From Daucus carota subsp. sativus (lineage: Eukaryota > Streptophyta > Magnoliopsida > Apiales > Apiaceae), in NCBI RefSeq assembly GCF_001625215.2, contig NC_030388.2:18536058-18600057 (forward strand): a stretch of 64,000 nt of DNA. Direction: 5' to 3'. The position numbers and the translations under genes are program-made. Position 1 is the first letter of the stretch. Each line of letters starts with the position of its first letter. Below the pieces are notes generated by a model. The model was given only the letters and a program-made list of their open reading frames with translations. It searched no databases and had not been told where the DNA came from. Below, piece after piece: positions 43,879 to 58,675 of the stretch.

Positions 43879-46205
43879 AAAATTTAGTTAATATGTATAT
43901 TTTTCAGATGTTTAGCAACACAACACACACAGTGAGCTGGCTGTTGTCGGTATATAACTGAATCTTTATCGGGCAGCTTGCAGAACATGTTAAAGCTTTA
44001 TATTACCCATGTTGCTTAATAACTCTGGAGTAGTAAACATTCAAAAGCTCACGGGGACAACTATGATCACCTGATTCAGCGGATCACGTACCAATTTCTC
44101 TAAACCACATGCACATAAAAAACTTCCTCGATATAACAAAGTGCGATATATATACGGTTCAAATGATATTCTATTAAAGTATTTATCATACAGATTCTAT
44201 TGCATCTGCAGCTTGTACCAATTTATATTGATTAGAAAATAACCTGCAGTTGGTCAAAAAGTTTATATGTTTGTCTGAATATTGTGAAGTTTTAACTTTA
44301 GAAATTTTATATTTGACCATGAATAAATTTAGAGTCACGGTCGGTGGAGACAATTTTTTGTGTGAGAACAGTCAACATTTATGTTTAGCTGGATACAACA
44401 TTCAAAAAATGAAAATTTTTCAAAACAATTATTTTGCACTTTCTAATAAGTGTCTCATTATTCTCACATACAAAATGTTCTCACTTGAATCATTACCGAT
44501 AAATTTATTATTATTATTTTCTGATAAAATGGATGAACTTAGTTTTGGAAAATGAATACATAATTAAATAGTTGAGAACTTAATATATATAAATTTGATA
44601 ATCTTATTTTAACATATATAATATTCAACATGACCTTTTTTTCTTCGGGTTAATATTGTTTCCTATTCCATTTACACCTCGTATTGATCCTATTTTGAAA
44701 ATTTCGGAGTGGCAATGATGAACAGGGTGACAACTCTTAAATGAATTCATGTGAAATTGTGAATAGAAACTACAATGTCCTTCAAATTGTTGAGTGAGCA
44801 ATCAAGCTATGATTAATCATCTGGTTTTCCGGAATGATCAAGCTATATGTTTAATGAGGAAGTATAGATGATATGAGCTAAATAAAGAAGTATTCTGTTC
44901 AAGTCCACATAAAGAACTTAGTAAGCCTAGTTTCTGAATAATTTAGCTGGGAACTGCAGAGGATGTACAGCACGTTTTCTGAACTTTTACTTTCTGCAAG
45001 TATATTTTTGTCCTAACAAGTATCGGGGACAGTTTTTGCTTATAGTGTTATTATTACATTGCTGTTTATGGCTGATTATGGATTCCATAAATAGCTGAAA
45101 CTGATAAAAATTTCTTCAGTTCTGGCAACTTACTATTGACCGCAATCAGCAAGCTATGTTGTTTGTGCTTTGGTATTTCTCTCGGGAATTTTTAACCTCT
45201 GCCTCCAAGTCGGAACCTCCTGAAATTGTCACCTGAACTTCTTATATAAAATATTATACACTAAACAAACATATTTACGGAGTGTGGTGGTTGGCTGAGA
45301 TCAAAGTGATAGTTGATTGCTCTACTCTCGATCTATCCCTTCAAAGGATATGATGTTTGGACATTATTTCTTAAAAATGTGACAAATGGAGAATTCCCAA
45401 ATAGTTCATTTTTAAAAGATGGCCCCATTTCACATTCTAAAATACTATTTTACCTTGTGTTAAAATTTAACACTTAAAAACTCAATGTCACCTAGTATTT
45501 TCATATTACTTTTAAAAAAAACTGAAAACATATCTTAAATTATGTTTTCACTTTTTAGCTCAAAACACAATTTCAAATTTGGTTTTTCGTTCAAAATGTA
45601 CTTTTAAATTGAATTGAATTGAAAGAAAGAATAGAAAAAAATATTACACGATCTAGCGTTTTGAATGAAAAATCTAATCATAAAATTAATAAGTATTTTG
45701 GAGTGATATTTGCAGCCGTTTTAGGATATGATGGGATATTATTTCTCAAAAAAAAATAAAAAAAGGGGCTTTTTTTTAGTATATAATAGGTGCTTTTATT
45801 TCAATTATCTACATCTATTTTTTACTAAACACCACAGAGTTGGCTCATATAGTAAACTTTAAAAAAGAAAAAGTAAAAAATGGCACATATAAAATAAAAA
45901 TTACTAAAATGCATGATGTCGTAATGGTGCAGAAACTTTATGAAACACCTGCACGCAGACGATAATAACCAGAGAAGAAATATTCGAAGCCCCCGAAGAA
46001 AGATAAAATCCCCCACTTTAATTTAACAACACTCAAAACTCCCCTCCCAAGAACTCTACACATGAAGCTCGCTTGCTTCTTAACCGTTTAGTCACCATAA
46101 TTAAACCATTTCAACTCATCTGCTCTGCTGCACACAAAAAGAGATAAAAATAACACACACTAACACACACACTGAAGGTGAAATAGAGCAGAGCTCGGTG
46201 CTCTA
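43879..46205. other. Intergenic DNA; no gene recognised
   Basis: AT-rich. A phrase TTAGGATATGATG..TATTATTTCT near 45723 resembles one near 45346 in direct orientation, without further structure. The last 200 bp form the starch synthase 4 leader. The open frame at 44250-44555 has no domain. Confidence 0.45.
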
Positions 46206-49200
46206 ATGGCGACGGAGCTATCGACTAGCTTTCTCTGCCAAGGATGGATAAGACCGAAGCATTTGAGTGTACGGCTCTATCCCGTGCCTTCTCGCCGTTT
46301 GATTATGATGCGCCAATCTAATTCAGGGTAATATATGTGTACTTTGTGAAGTTGCTTTTGATTTGTTTGTGATTTGTGTGATTAGTTGCTTTGACTGTGT
46401 AGTTTTGGTTTAATTGCTGTTTTGATTGTGTGATCGGTTGTGATGATTAGCAGTAATGTGTGTTTGATTAGTGTTTGTTTTGATATTGATGTTAATGCTA
46501 AATTATTGTCACTGTTTGTATATATTCGCTCTGGTGTTTAAGTTGAGTTTGTGCTTTAATGTTTAATGCAAAATGATTATAGTGTTAGGAACAATATAAT
46601 GTCTGAAGGTTGAGATTAGGAAGTCGACTTTTACAAACAATGGCGGATAGATCAGATTAACGTTATTAAACTATGACTTATATCCTCGCGAGAACTCCTT
46701 TTCTTCTTTTCTATTTTGTAAGTGGTTAAAGGCATCTCTAAAACATATGCAATTAAACCTCCTGTTATGATAACATGTTACAAGGGCATAAAAGGAAGTA
46801 CATATTAGATTAGTGGAAAAGGTGAGGTTGGAGAATTGTGAGGGTATATGAGAAGAATAGGGGAATAGATTCATTCAGGAGTATTTTGTAGTTCCTTCGG
46901 GGTATTGGGAGTCTCAAGGCTCAAGCCATCTTTGAAAGCTTTGGATAATCATTAATATTTTTTCAGTCTTGTGTTTAGTTGTCTATCAATTACTTGTTCA
47001 ATAATTTTTTGGTTTCAGTTAGTAAAACCCAATTGGGGTGTCTTAGTTCTTAGCAACATGCTGGTGGATATTTTAAATTTGTTATTAACATTTACTGTAT
47101 ATAAGAACATAATTGAGGGTGCACGATTGGGACTCCTCAGTACTTTATATATCCTCCCCTGTGTTATAGGAAGTCTTGGCACATGCATTATAAGTGGAAG
47201 GACATGAGTTATTATGCCATCTTAGGGAGACAGAAGATGATCATATTTTCTACACGTGCTTGTATATGATAGGGTGCAACATTTATTTGATGTTTACGAT
47301 AGGAAGACAGGGGACTGATAATGTAATGAGGACCAACAAAATTATAATTACTTATAAACACTGTGCAGCTCGGAACAAAAGAGACCTTACACTAAAAAAG
47401 TATTCAGAAGAAAATCTCCAAAGAATGTATCATTTGGACCAAGTGTTGCTGAAGAGAGTGATTCAGAGAACTCCAACACAGATGACATCCCAACCACGAA
47501 TTTGGAGACTATGTCTGGGAAGAGTGTTGAGACAAATGGAGCAGTGAATGCAGCCGAGAACAAGTCGAGCACGAATCTGGAGACTATGGCTAGCAATAGT
47601 GTTGAGACAAATGGAGCAGCTGAGAATACCGGAAACAGCAATTTGGGCATAAATTTCAACAGTGTTGAGAAAAATGGAGAAGCTGAGAATGACAATTCGC
47701 GAAAATTAGTTCTTTCAAAGCAGAATCAATCAATGGTATGGTGCAAGTATACATACGTATGAGTATAGTGTGTGCATTCATCGTCCAATATTTATACTTC
47801 CATTGAACTTACAATATATTTACACATATTTAAAACCTTACTTTGATTTCTCAAGATTTAATGATAAATGAGATTTTTTTTGTATTATTCCACGAAAAGT
47901 TCCATCATATACTTAATTGGATGATTCTATTCCTAATTCATGAATTTCCTTTTTCTCCCCTCATTGCAACGGAAGAAGGGAGATGATATTATCAGAATGC
48001 TAATAATTCACCTTTATTTAATAGTCCTTGAATGCCGACGGGGGATTGGTAAATTCAAATGTCCATATTCAGGATTTGATAGCAATGATAAGACATGCAG
48101 AGAAGAGTATGACATCCTTCTCTTTACATCTTTAAATTTACTTGGGTTTTAATTCTAGAATAATTCGCATATGTGAATTTCATATTGTTGCAATTTACTG
48201 ATTATATGACAGACGTACATCTTCTCAACCAAGCTCGAATATGTGCCCTAGAGGATCTTGAGAAGATTCTTAGTGAGAAGAAGACTTTACAAGGGGAAAT
48301 CAACTCTTTGGAAATGAGACTAGCAGAAACTGATGCCAGGATTAGGGTAGCTTCACAAGAAAGGTTACATGTGGAACTTCTTGAAGATCAGTTAGAAAAG
48401 TTGCAAGCAGAACTTTCTAGAAGGGGTGGCACTCTTGAAAATGTACATGACATTATTCCAAATGACGACATCATTCAGTCTCTTAGTGAGGAGGTAAATC
48501 TGTTGAGGACTGAAAATATCTCGCTAAAGGAAGACTTGAAAGTTCTGAAAGCAGAGCTTACTGACATGAAGGGAACAGGTGAAAGAGTGTTATTAATGGA
48601 GAAAGAACGTACCTACTTGGAATCATCTGTGAAAGAGTTGGAACGTAAAATTACTGTTTCACAGGAAGATGTTTCAAAACTTTCTACATTAAAGTCAGAA
48701 TGCAAGAGTCTATGGGAGAGAGTAGAACATCTGCAATCACTGCTGGACAAGGCAGCAAAACAGGCCGATCAAGCTACTTTAGTTTTACAGGAAAATCAAG
48801 TGTTGCGGAACAAGATTGAAGGGATGGAAGAATCTCTTGAAGAGGCAAATGTGTATAAAATATCATCAGAGAAGCTGGAAGAATATAATGTTTTAATGCA
48901 ACAGAAGATAAAACACCTGGATGAACGTCTTCAAAGATCTGATGAGGAAATTCATTCTTATATACAGTTATATCAGGAATCTGTGAATGAATTTCAGGAC
49001 ACTCTTACTATTTTGAGAGAAGAAAGCAAGAAAAGCAAATTGGCTGAGCCTGCTAATGACATGCCTCGTAAATTTTGGAGCCATATGTTGCTTATGATTG
49101 ATTCATGGTATTTTGAGAAAAAAATTGAATCCGAGAATGCAAGCCTATTGAGAGAGATGATTTGGAAGAGGGATGGACGGATTCGTGATGCGTACATGGA

Positions 49201-52200
49201 GTGCAAAGAAAAGAACGAGCGTGAAACTATTAGAACATTTCTTGGACTAATATCATCAGTGGATCGGTGTGTATTATCCTTTACTGGATTTTAGTTTGTG
49301 AAGCTAGCAAATTCTAAATTTGTGTTTTTTTTTTTTGATTTCTAGTCCTGGACTGCATGTTGTTCACATTGCAGCGGAGATGGCACCAGTTGCTAAGGTG
49401 AACTGTATGCTCTTTAATAATACTTATATCTTCTTTCTTGTTTTTAAATTTTTTTTTTTATCAACTTTGTGGACAATAATGAGGGGATCCTTACTTGATC
49501 TTGGTATATTAAGAGTGTTAAGCATAATCAGATATATCTTTAACATAAATAGTTCGACTTTTTCACAACTCACAAAGTACTTTGTATATCCGCCCTTCTC
49601 AGGATGGCTTAGGTAAGCAGCAATTATAGCAGATTCAGTAAGTGTGCTAATAATAGTCCTTTTATTACTATTTAGGAGCATTAATTATCGCCAGGGTCTT
49701 CAGCATAGCTTCAGAAGTGTAGCCCTTTATACGGCTATTTTTAGTTCACTTACTGTACTATCTCCTCAATTTCAAGAACCAGTAGAGCTTTGCATTGTGC
49801 TAAGATATCATGTGTATTATAGCTGAAAATTTTCCTCAATTGGACTAACTTTTTATGGTGAAAGACTGTTATGTGTTATCTATCATGGTATTATGGACAT
49901 GATTGACATTGTTGCCTCTTCGTGATTTTCGGTTATAATTCATTATATGTCTGAACACAGAAAGTAGAAACTAATTATAATAATGTAGCCTTTATGAATA
50001 AAATGCGCAAGAGTAAATATAAGCAATATTTAGTGCAGACTTCACTTACTACTGAATCTAATAGGATACAACTGGTTCAGATCATGCAGTTTTCAATATA
50101 TCTTTGAGTAATTCGGTTGGATTTCTAATTTTCTATAGAATTCTAGATAATAACATGTAGTGAATGAATGAGTTATACTTAAGGTCATCAGTGTTGCGCA
50201 GTCTCAACTCTCAAGTCCCTTCTTTTTAATAAGTCATTACTAAATCTAATACTGAATTTTTTGATCTGAGAATCACTTTGTAAATTGTATTCAGTAAAAA
50301 ACCACTCCCGCAAAGAAATGAGAGAGACGGAGTGAGTAGTTTTCATGTTTAGCTATTATATTTGATTTTATCCTATATTTCAGTTACATGTCATATGAAT
50401 TCAAGACATCTATTTATTGACACTATTAAGATTTTAATTTGACTTTCTATGCATGCTTATATCTATAATCCTTATCACTGATTTTCTTGACATTAACATA
50501 TGTGCAAGTTATTTGAGGAATTGTATATATAGTATAATAGTACACCATCTAGCATCATTCTTTTTCTCAAAAAAAAAACACATTGTTCAGACTTTATGGA
50601 GTTGAGAAGATGTGTATCACTATAAAAAAAGTTTCTTGTATATACCTTCAAAATATATTATCGAAATCCATCGAAGAATGTTGTCTATTGTTTGATTTTA
50701 TACAGGCAAAGACGAATCTGACTTGATTTCACGGCTGTTGTTGAAGGTTGGTGGCCTTGGGGATGTCTTGACGGGTCTTAGCAAAGCACTACAACAGAAG
50801 GGGCACCTTGTAGAAGTTATTCTTCCAAAATATGATTGCATGCAATATGAGCATGTTGAAGACTTGAGGGCAAGTTCATTGTTTTGATCACAGCTTTCAT
50901 CCTTAAAGATCATCAATTCAGAAAACATTTATATCTAATAATGTACTAATCTTTTCCAGGGCTTAGAGATGATGTTCGAGTCGTATTTTGAAGGGAGGAT
51001 GTTTAAAAATAAAGTCTGGGTTGGCACTGTGGAAGGTCGAGTGCTTTTTTGTTACAGGGCATTTTTTTAATTAACTTTTTTCCTAGTACTGAACTATTAT
51101 TTTGTAGGCCTTCCTGTCTATTTCATTGAACCTCACCATCCGGGCAATTTTTTCTGGAGAGGACAGTTGTATGGGGAACACGATGATTTCAGGCGTTTCT
51201 CTTACTTTAGCAGAGCAGCACTTGAGCTGTTGCTTCAACTGGGCAAGAGACCGGACATTATTCACTGCCATGATTGGCAAACATCTTTTGTGGTACAAAT
51301 GTTTAGACCTCAGTTTTCATTGGTCCTTTTGTGGTGTCCAGATTTATATCTTTACCGTTTATTTTCTGCTATCTTTTCAAATTTTGTTTAAGGCTCCACT
51401 TTACTGGGATATATATGCACCAAAAGGTCTAAATTCAGCCAGAATCTGTTTTACATGCCACAATTTCGAGTATCAAGGGACTGCACCAGCTTCAGAATTA
51501 GCTTTATGCGGGCTAGATGTTAGCCACTTAAACAGGCCAGATAGGATGCAGGACCATTCAGCACATGATAGGATTAATCCCCTTAAGGTAATGGGACCTC
51601 ATTCATTAATGGCCAAATTGATTTTTTATGCTTTAAGTATCCATTTGACTGGTATATAAGGAGATTTTAATATCTTTTAGGGTGCTATCGTGTACTCCAA
51701 TATTGTAACGACAGTGTCACCAACCTATGCACAAGAGGTACGGACTGCAGAGGTATGTGTGATAATTTCTCTCAAGAGGTCATGCTTTATTGTTACAGCT
51801 TGTTGCCATGTAAAATGATACAGAAAGTGTGTATAAACAAGTTAAAGTTATAAAAGTCTTGATTGAGGAAAGACGTTGCACGGTTGTATTTATGGCTTTC
51901 AGTGTGTGTATAGATTAAATTATGCTGTGTTTGTTGAACACACTGAACAGACTAATATAACATTTGATGCTCAATATCTGCACATAAGACTTTCTGTCTT
52001 ACACTGCTACTACATGCTAGATTGCCTAAACCCTGTTTGAGATGACCAGTAATTGTTGATAGATCAAAAATTCACTTCTATTAAAAAACATTCAATAAAT
52101 CTGGTGCTGTAGTTATTATAGTTAAGCTAAATAATTAGAACAGGTCATAAGCATCAGGATCGTCACTGCGTGGTTTGACCTGGATTTCGAATTAGCTTTT

Positions 52201-54985
52201 GCCTATATTATTTATATTCTGTCAGATAAGGTGACTCCTCATGAAAGCTTTTGTATTTTGTTCATTAAACAGGGAGGAAAAGGCTTGCATTCAACCCTTA
52301 ATTCACATTCTAAAAAGTTTGTTGGAATTCTAAATGGAATTGATACTGATACATGGAATCCAGCAACTGATATCTATCTTAAAGTTCAATACAGTGCCAA
52401 TGATCTTCAGGGTAAAAGCGACAACAAGGAAGCTTTAAGAAGGCAACTTGGGCTTTCCTCTGCTGATGTCTGGCGACCATTGGTAAAATTTGTCTATCTA
52501 TTTTGATGCACTTATCTAAATAACTCAAAAACTACATTACTTAGATATTCATTATGTGTGATCTCTTTCTTTTGAGACTATAGTGTTGTGGCAAGTCAAG
52601 GTAATATTATCGTATTTAATTGCAAGCTATATTCATTGCATTTTGCACTAAAATTCCACTCTGTCCATATTACTTGAATCATTTTGGATAAGTTACAGTC
52701 CAGAATTTTGCTTGTTAGCTTCTAAATATGGTAAATCATTTATGGAAATTGATTGCATGGCAAAACTAGACGAGTTTTGTCTTTGCTTTGTTTGGCACAT
52801 GGAGTTGATGTATATGAAGTTGTAATTTACTTGTCCTGCGAGTTTTGTCCTAGTAAAGACAATAACACAATTTTTGATGTATGTCAGAAATTTGAACAAA
52901 CTTTTTCACTGGATAGTTTTAATAAAAATTTTGTTGGTTCTGTTGTTTTCAGTGCATTATCTATATAAATTAAAATCTCTTTGGAGAATGTTACCTAATA
53001 TAATTAATTTTCTTCTATGCAGGTTGGTTGTGTCACAAGATTGGTTCCGCAAAAGGGTGTGCATCTCATAAGACATGCAATATACCGAACACTGGAGCTG
53101 GGAGGACAATTTGTACTTCTTGGTTCAAGCCCAGTTCCTCATATCCAGGTAAGTTTCTGTTCACCTTTGTAGCATCAGCACTTCGGGTTTTAGTCCGCGT
53201 TTATACTAATAAGTTGTTTTTTCTGTTTATAAAATTGCTATATTTGCAGAAAGAATTTGAGGAGATTGCAAATCATTTTCAAAGTCATGAACATGTGAGG
53301 TTATTATTGAAGTATGATGAGTCTCTTTCCCATTTGATCTATGCAGCATCAGACATGCTAATCATTCCATCCATCTTTGAGCCTTGCGGGCTTACACAGG
53401 TAATGATTATGTTAAATTTCATCAGTGACCTGAGAAATAATCATCTCGAATCATAACAAAAATATTATGGTTCTTTTGTAGATAGATATCTTACAGGAAT
53501 TAATATATGTTTGCAGATGATAGCGATGAAATATGGTTCAGTTCCGGTAGTTAGAAAAACCGGAGGCCTAAATGACAGGTGACTTGATTCTGCTTGACTA
53601 TCAAATTTTGGACTACTTGTTATCGGTAATCTGCCTTGAGAATATCTGTGCTAATTTTCTATTTCTCAATTGTTTCTTTTTTTGGTGTGAAGTGTATTTG
53701 ACATTGATGACGACAGTATTCCAGTTCACTTCAGAAATGGTTATACATTTTTTACAGCTGATGAACAGGTATATAATTGTGTGGCCAAATACTATTTTGA
53801 AATATAATTTACAGCGCATATTATACAAGATAGGGTCGCGCTCAAGAGAGAACCGGTCCTTAAAATAGAACCATAGAACCACTGAGGTTCTGCTACAGAA
53901 CCCTAAATTTTAATTAGATTTTTAAGATCTAAATCTAAATACATGTTTTTTTCATGTATTTTCTTCGTTGTGTGTGTTCAAAAATAATTTTAAAACATAA
54001 TACATAAATATTGACATTTTTTGCATGTGAAGTTCTGCTGCAGAATCCTAGCTAATACCAGAAATAAGGTAATGGTTCTATGGGTTTTCTCTCTAATGGT
54101 TCTCTCTTGAATATGACCCTATACAGATATTTAAGTTTTAGTTTTTTGCTTTCTATTAGATTAAACATGATTATTCGCTAATCATTTCAAGGCTAGGAAC
54201 TTCTAATTGCCTTATGACTAAGTTTGTTCTTGTTCAGTTTTTGCTTTCTATCGCCCATGCAATAATAGTAATATAAGTTTTTGCTTTGTATCACCTATGT
54301 TTTTCAGGCTGATCCTCTTATATTAAGTAGTTTCCCACAGTTTGCAACATTTATATTACTAGTGCACCCTCGTATTGTTAGTGTTTGATCAGGACTGAAA
54401 TATAAACGAATTCACTTGAAAATCTGAAGCTTTCTTATATGCAAATTCAGTGAGCTAATGCTGTGCAGAAGCTTGTACAAAATCATACCTTCGTTAGTAA
54501 GTTGTCTTTGTTAACATTGTTAACTTGACAACCTTAAGCTCCAAACTCTAAATAAATTTGGAGTACCTGACGATATCTCTTTGTTATATATATTGATGTT
54601 ATACCTTAATATTGAATGTTCATTCAGGCAAGTCCTTTACCTTTTTATCTCTCTATTAACATTATCTACTCTTACCTTAATCTCGCAAGTTTATACAAAT
54701 TGTTCACCTATTACAGAGTTTAAAGTGAAAAGGCAAATATTATTTTTCTACTCGTGATTGTACGTGTAACTATTCTTTGATGATTGTATGTGTAACTATT
54801 CTTTGCAGGGATTTAATAGTGCTTTGGACCGAGCAATTTACCACTACAAGAATGATAGTGACAGTTGGCAACAACTTGTGCAAAAAAACATGAACATAGA
54901 TTTCAGTTGGGACTCATCAGCATTACAATATGAGGAATTATATCTTAAATCTGTGGCCAGGGCAAAAGCGGCTAATCGTTCTTAA
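46206..54985 (+). CDS. SS4: Starch synthase 4 (SSIV), 16 exons, chloroplast
   Basis: Exons 46206-46327, 47369-47735, 48073-48106, 48213-49266, 49346-49397, 50747-50869, 50960-51035, 51108-51292, 51393-51587, 51681-51752, 52273-52482, 53023-53148, 53250-53399, 53517-53578, 53693-53768 and 54809-54985 join to 1026 residues; Arabidopsis SS4 is about 1040 residues with 16 exons. Layout: Ser/Arg-rich transit peptide ([13 protein letters not shown]), acidic low-complexity stretch (60-160), long coiled coil (about 175-450), then the GT5 catalytic domain from [20 protein letters not shown] (ADP-glucose loop KVGGL at 543-547) through [10 protein letters not shown] and NFEYQGTA, and the GT1 domain with [13 protein letters not shown] and KTGGLND (KTGGL at 936-940). 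SS4 uses ADP-glucose to elongate glucans and sets starch granule number and shape at thylakoids. Intron 6 needs a GC donor (AGG/GCAAGT). Exon 3 is only 34 nt. Confidence 0.96.
53833..54119. mobile_element. MITE in starch synthase 4 intron 15, 287 bp
   Basis: The ends GGGTCGCGCTCAAGAGAGAACC and GGTTCTCTCTTGAATATGACCC are inverted repeats. The flanks TATACAAGATA and TATACAGATA look like an imperfect 9-10 bp target duplication. The interior has further AACC..GGTT pairs. It sits between coding exons 15 and 16 and is presumably spliced out. Confidence 0.75.
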
Positions 54986-56268
54986 GATATTGTTTAAATT
55001 CCCAAGGTTTCTGCATGAGATTCATGTCAGCAACTCAATCTGTCCAAAGCCAGTTTTTCAGGAGCTTTGCATTTTAAACTGACTAGAATGGGTCTCCGAG
55101 TGAACTGATGTCCTGTTTAATATGTACATGATTCGCACTTGACAAGAAACAGGCCAAGTTGGAAAGTATTCTTGAATTCTAGGCCATATGAATAATGTGA
55201 AGCTGTTAGGAGGTTATATTACTGACAAAGTATGCGAAGTATGCTTGCAGTGGCGGGAAAAGGACGGCTGTTGAAGCTGGTCAGAGATTCTTTTGGCACC
55301 TTTTTTTGATTTTCAATTGATAGAGCATATCCAATCATTTATTTATTAATCTTTGTATATCTGTATATGCTGATAGACTGACTGCTAGTGATTTATACTG
55401 CTCTTGCAAGGTAATTTGGCTCGACCAAAAATACTATACAGGTACTGTACATGTAGATCCCAAATCTTTGATGTATACAAGTTCAGAAGAGTTTTCATAT
55501 GTAATTGGACTGCTGATGTTGCTTTTTGTGAAGATCTCCAACAGATTTATTTAAAACATATGAGCTTCAAAGATGATGAAATGAGAATAATTTGCTAGAT
55601 GCAAAACACACATTCCTATGACCGTTTTATAATTGCTATGATTCAAAATTTTCAGTGAGTCTTTAGAAGATTTGAATTTTAACTGTTTCCTTCTGCAATT
55701 CCTGGAGTCATGAAACTGCTGTAAAATTACTGAGGACAACTGGAAACTGTAGAGCAAGTCTGAGCCTTGAGCTCAGCAAAAGCTTCGCAAGACCTGATAG
55801 AAGTGGCAGGAGATGAGTTTCGACAAATTGATTATGGACGCATTAGGTGTCATAATGTATGGGAACTAACTTAATGGCCCAGATTAACTAGGACCACTTT
55901 GTTGTTTGCTTGTAAAGAAATTTCTTTCCAGTGAAATCTCCTATCTTGAGTTCCTTCACTCCCTTCCCCTTGGTAATATATCATTCCTGGGAAAAGTATA
56001 ATTTACTAATCTAAATGCTGCATTCTGATGCGTTAGAGTTGCTAACACTGCGATGATCTACTAATGCAAACGCTAGATTCTGATGCAATAGTGTTACTAT
56101 CACTGCGACGTTACATCCGCAGCTAGAAACATCATGTCAAAATTTAAAGCCTAAAATCATGATGTTAATAAAAGTGAAGAGATATTAGACACAGGCAATA
56201 GGCTCACATTGCAGCCTGTCAAATTCTTTCAGCAGTAACAATAACATAACCAAAAGAAGTTGTCTTAA
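54986..56268. other. Starch synthase 4 3' region and intergenic DNA
   Basis: The 3' UTR of starch synthase 4 probably ends within the first few hundred bases. No other gene is seen. A short imperfect tandem repeat, period 55 bp, starts ATTCTGATGC at 56022 and 56077. Confidence 0.5.
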
Positions 56269-56392
56269 GATGATGTCCCTACTTGATTATTGACATCTTG
56301 TGATGATATCTCAAACTAGTGGATGTAGCAGATGATGACCCTACTTGATCACTAGCATCTTGTGGTAAAATCTCAAACTAGTGGATCTCAGA
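56269..56392. repeat. 62-bp tandem duplication upstream of Lhcb1 copy 1
   Basis: GATGATGTCCCTACTTGAT at 56269 is repeated as GATGATGACCCTACTTGAT at 56331. The shared tail ATCTCAAACTAGTGGAT closes each unit. The duplication ends about 30 bp before the CCAAT box of the first Lhcb1 gene. Confidence 0.85.
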
Positions 56393-56421
56393 GAGGAGGA
56401 ACATGGATAAAATCTTGACAA

Positions 56422-56484
56422 CCAATGAGAGCATAGATAATGATATTACAAGATAACTAGTAGGTTGTGTCTGGGCTCATATAA
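56422..56484 (+). promoter_or_regulatory. Lhcb1 copy 1 light-responsive promoter: CCAAT, three GATA motifs, TATA
   Basis: CCAAT at 56422-56426, GATAA at 56436-56440, GATA at 56442-56445 and 56452-56455, and TATAA at 56480-56484. A CCAAT box followed by closely spaced GATA (I-box) motifs before the TATA box is the classic plant Lhcb1 promoter arrangement needed for light induction. Motifs are seen directly; function follows from the family. Confidence 0.75.
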
Positions 56485-57363
<879 letters not shown>

Positions 57364-58675
57364 GAGATAGTCTTTTGCAGTTGTAATTGTAATGTAGTTT
57401 AAGAATTCTGTGTGGTGTAAATTGGTACGATCTCTTAATGGCAAAATAATGATTTTTAATTTGCTTCTAAGTTCTAATGCTGCTAATCTGCAATGTTTTT
57501 TTTCTTCTTTTACTTTCTTAAGTCTTCTGTCTTTTACATTTCAACTTCTTCATATATCTGACTTGTTAATTTTGTATGAGATTCCAAAATTAATATGAGC
57601 TGGGATTTGAAAATTGTATGCAATATATAGTCTTAAATTTGTGCGTAATGTTCTCCAAGGGTTAGACGACTCCCATTGCATATGAGGCCTGACAAAGCTT
57701 CAGTGATAATTTGAGAATGTTTATGTTGTAGCAGTGATATAAAACTTCATAATTTTAAGCACAAAAAGAGTTAGACAATGGTTTGAAGTAAAAAGAGTTT
57801 TCCTTTATGAGAGTGCTTATAGCCGATCGTTTATGTAGAAAAAAATATTTAGCAAAGTAGGATATCTTCCCCCTGTTTTGTATTCAATAAAACTCTACAA
57901 TGCCAGATGGTTATGTATAGCTTTTGGTACATCTGTTAAAAAAGATATAACTACTTCCAAATAGATTTTTCACACTCTCATATATTACATTTACTTTCTA
58001 AACATTCTTGCAACACACTTGATACAGTCATCATTGTATAACAACAATTGTATTTAAATGTATCAGTAGCTAAACACAATTACTTTCGTTCTTTCTATCT
58101 GTTTAGATGGAATCCTCCGTAAGAATCAAGGAAATGATTATAGAAGAGGATGATTAAGGTAGAATTATTGACAGGGGTTTCAGAAGAAATAACTTGAAGA
58201 GGAAGTTGTGATGGAGCTGTTTGGATAAATTATTCCTCAAGTGGTCTTTCACTATGATTATGCTTTGCATGATATTTGTTTAATGATTGTGCTATATTTT
58301 ATTATGCTCTTTTCGAAGAATAGAATAGCAGAACTCAAAAGAAACTAGGCAGAGATCTCTTTTGCTTACAAGTCTCCTGCATCAGCACGGTTCGAGTAAA
58401 GTTCCAGTATAAGCAGGGCTATCCCTATTTATTGTTGGATTTTCAAATTCTGTACTAGCAATGAATATTTCACCAGTAACAGTGAATTTCCAGTAGACGT
58501 CTTTTGTTGTCACACAAGTATTGTTCTACAAAGATAATATGTGACAGTTCCATCTTCTCTGGAGATTATATGCGTCGACTGACAAGTCAAATATGATTCT
58601 AAACACGACATCTAATCCAACTACAATAATTGTTGAGCATCCCTGAAATTCACGATCACAGGATTTACACTGTAA
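57364..58675. other. Spacer between Lhcb1 copies 1 and 2; no gene recognised
   Basis: The Lhcb1 copy 1 3' UTR is followed by AT-rich DNA. I see no terminal repeats or domain-bearing frames up to the putative exon at 58676-58814. Confidence 0.45.

Noticed and set aside
44250..44555. Plus-strand frame of 101 codons
   Set aside because: No conserved motif, AT-driven composition; no support from splice or promoter signals.
45346..45746. Direct repeat of a GGATATGATG...ATTATTTCT phrase, possibly short LTRs
   Set aside because: The match is short, no TG...CA ends or target duplication, and the interior has no primer-binding site.
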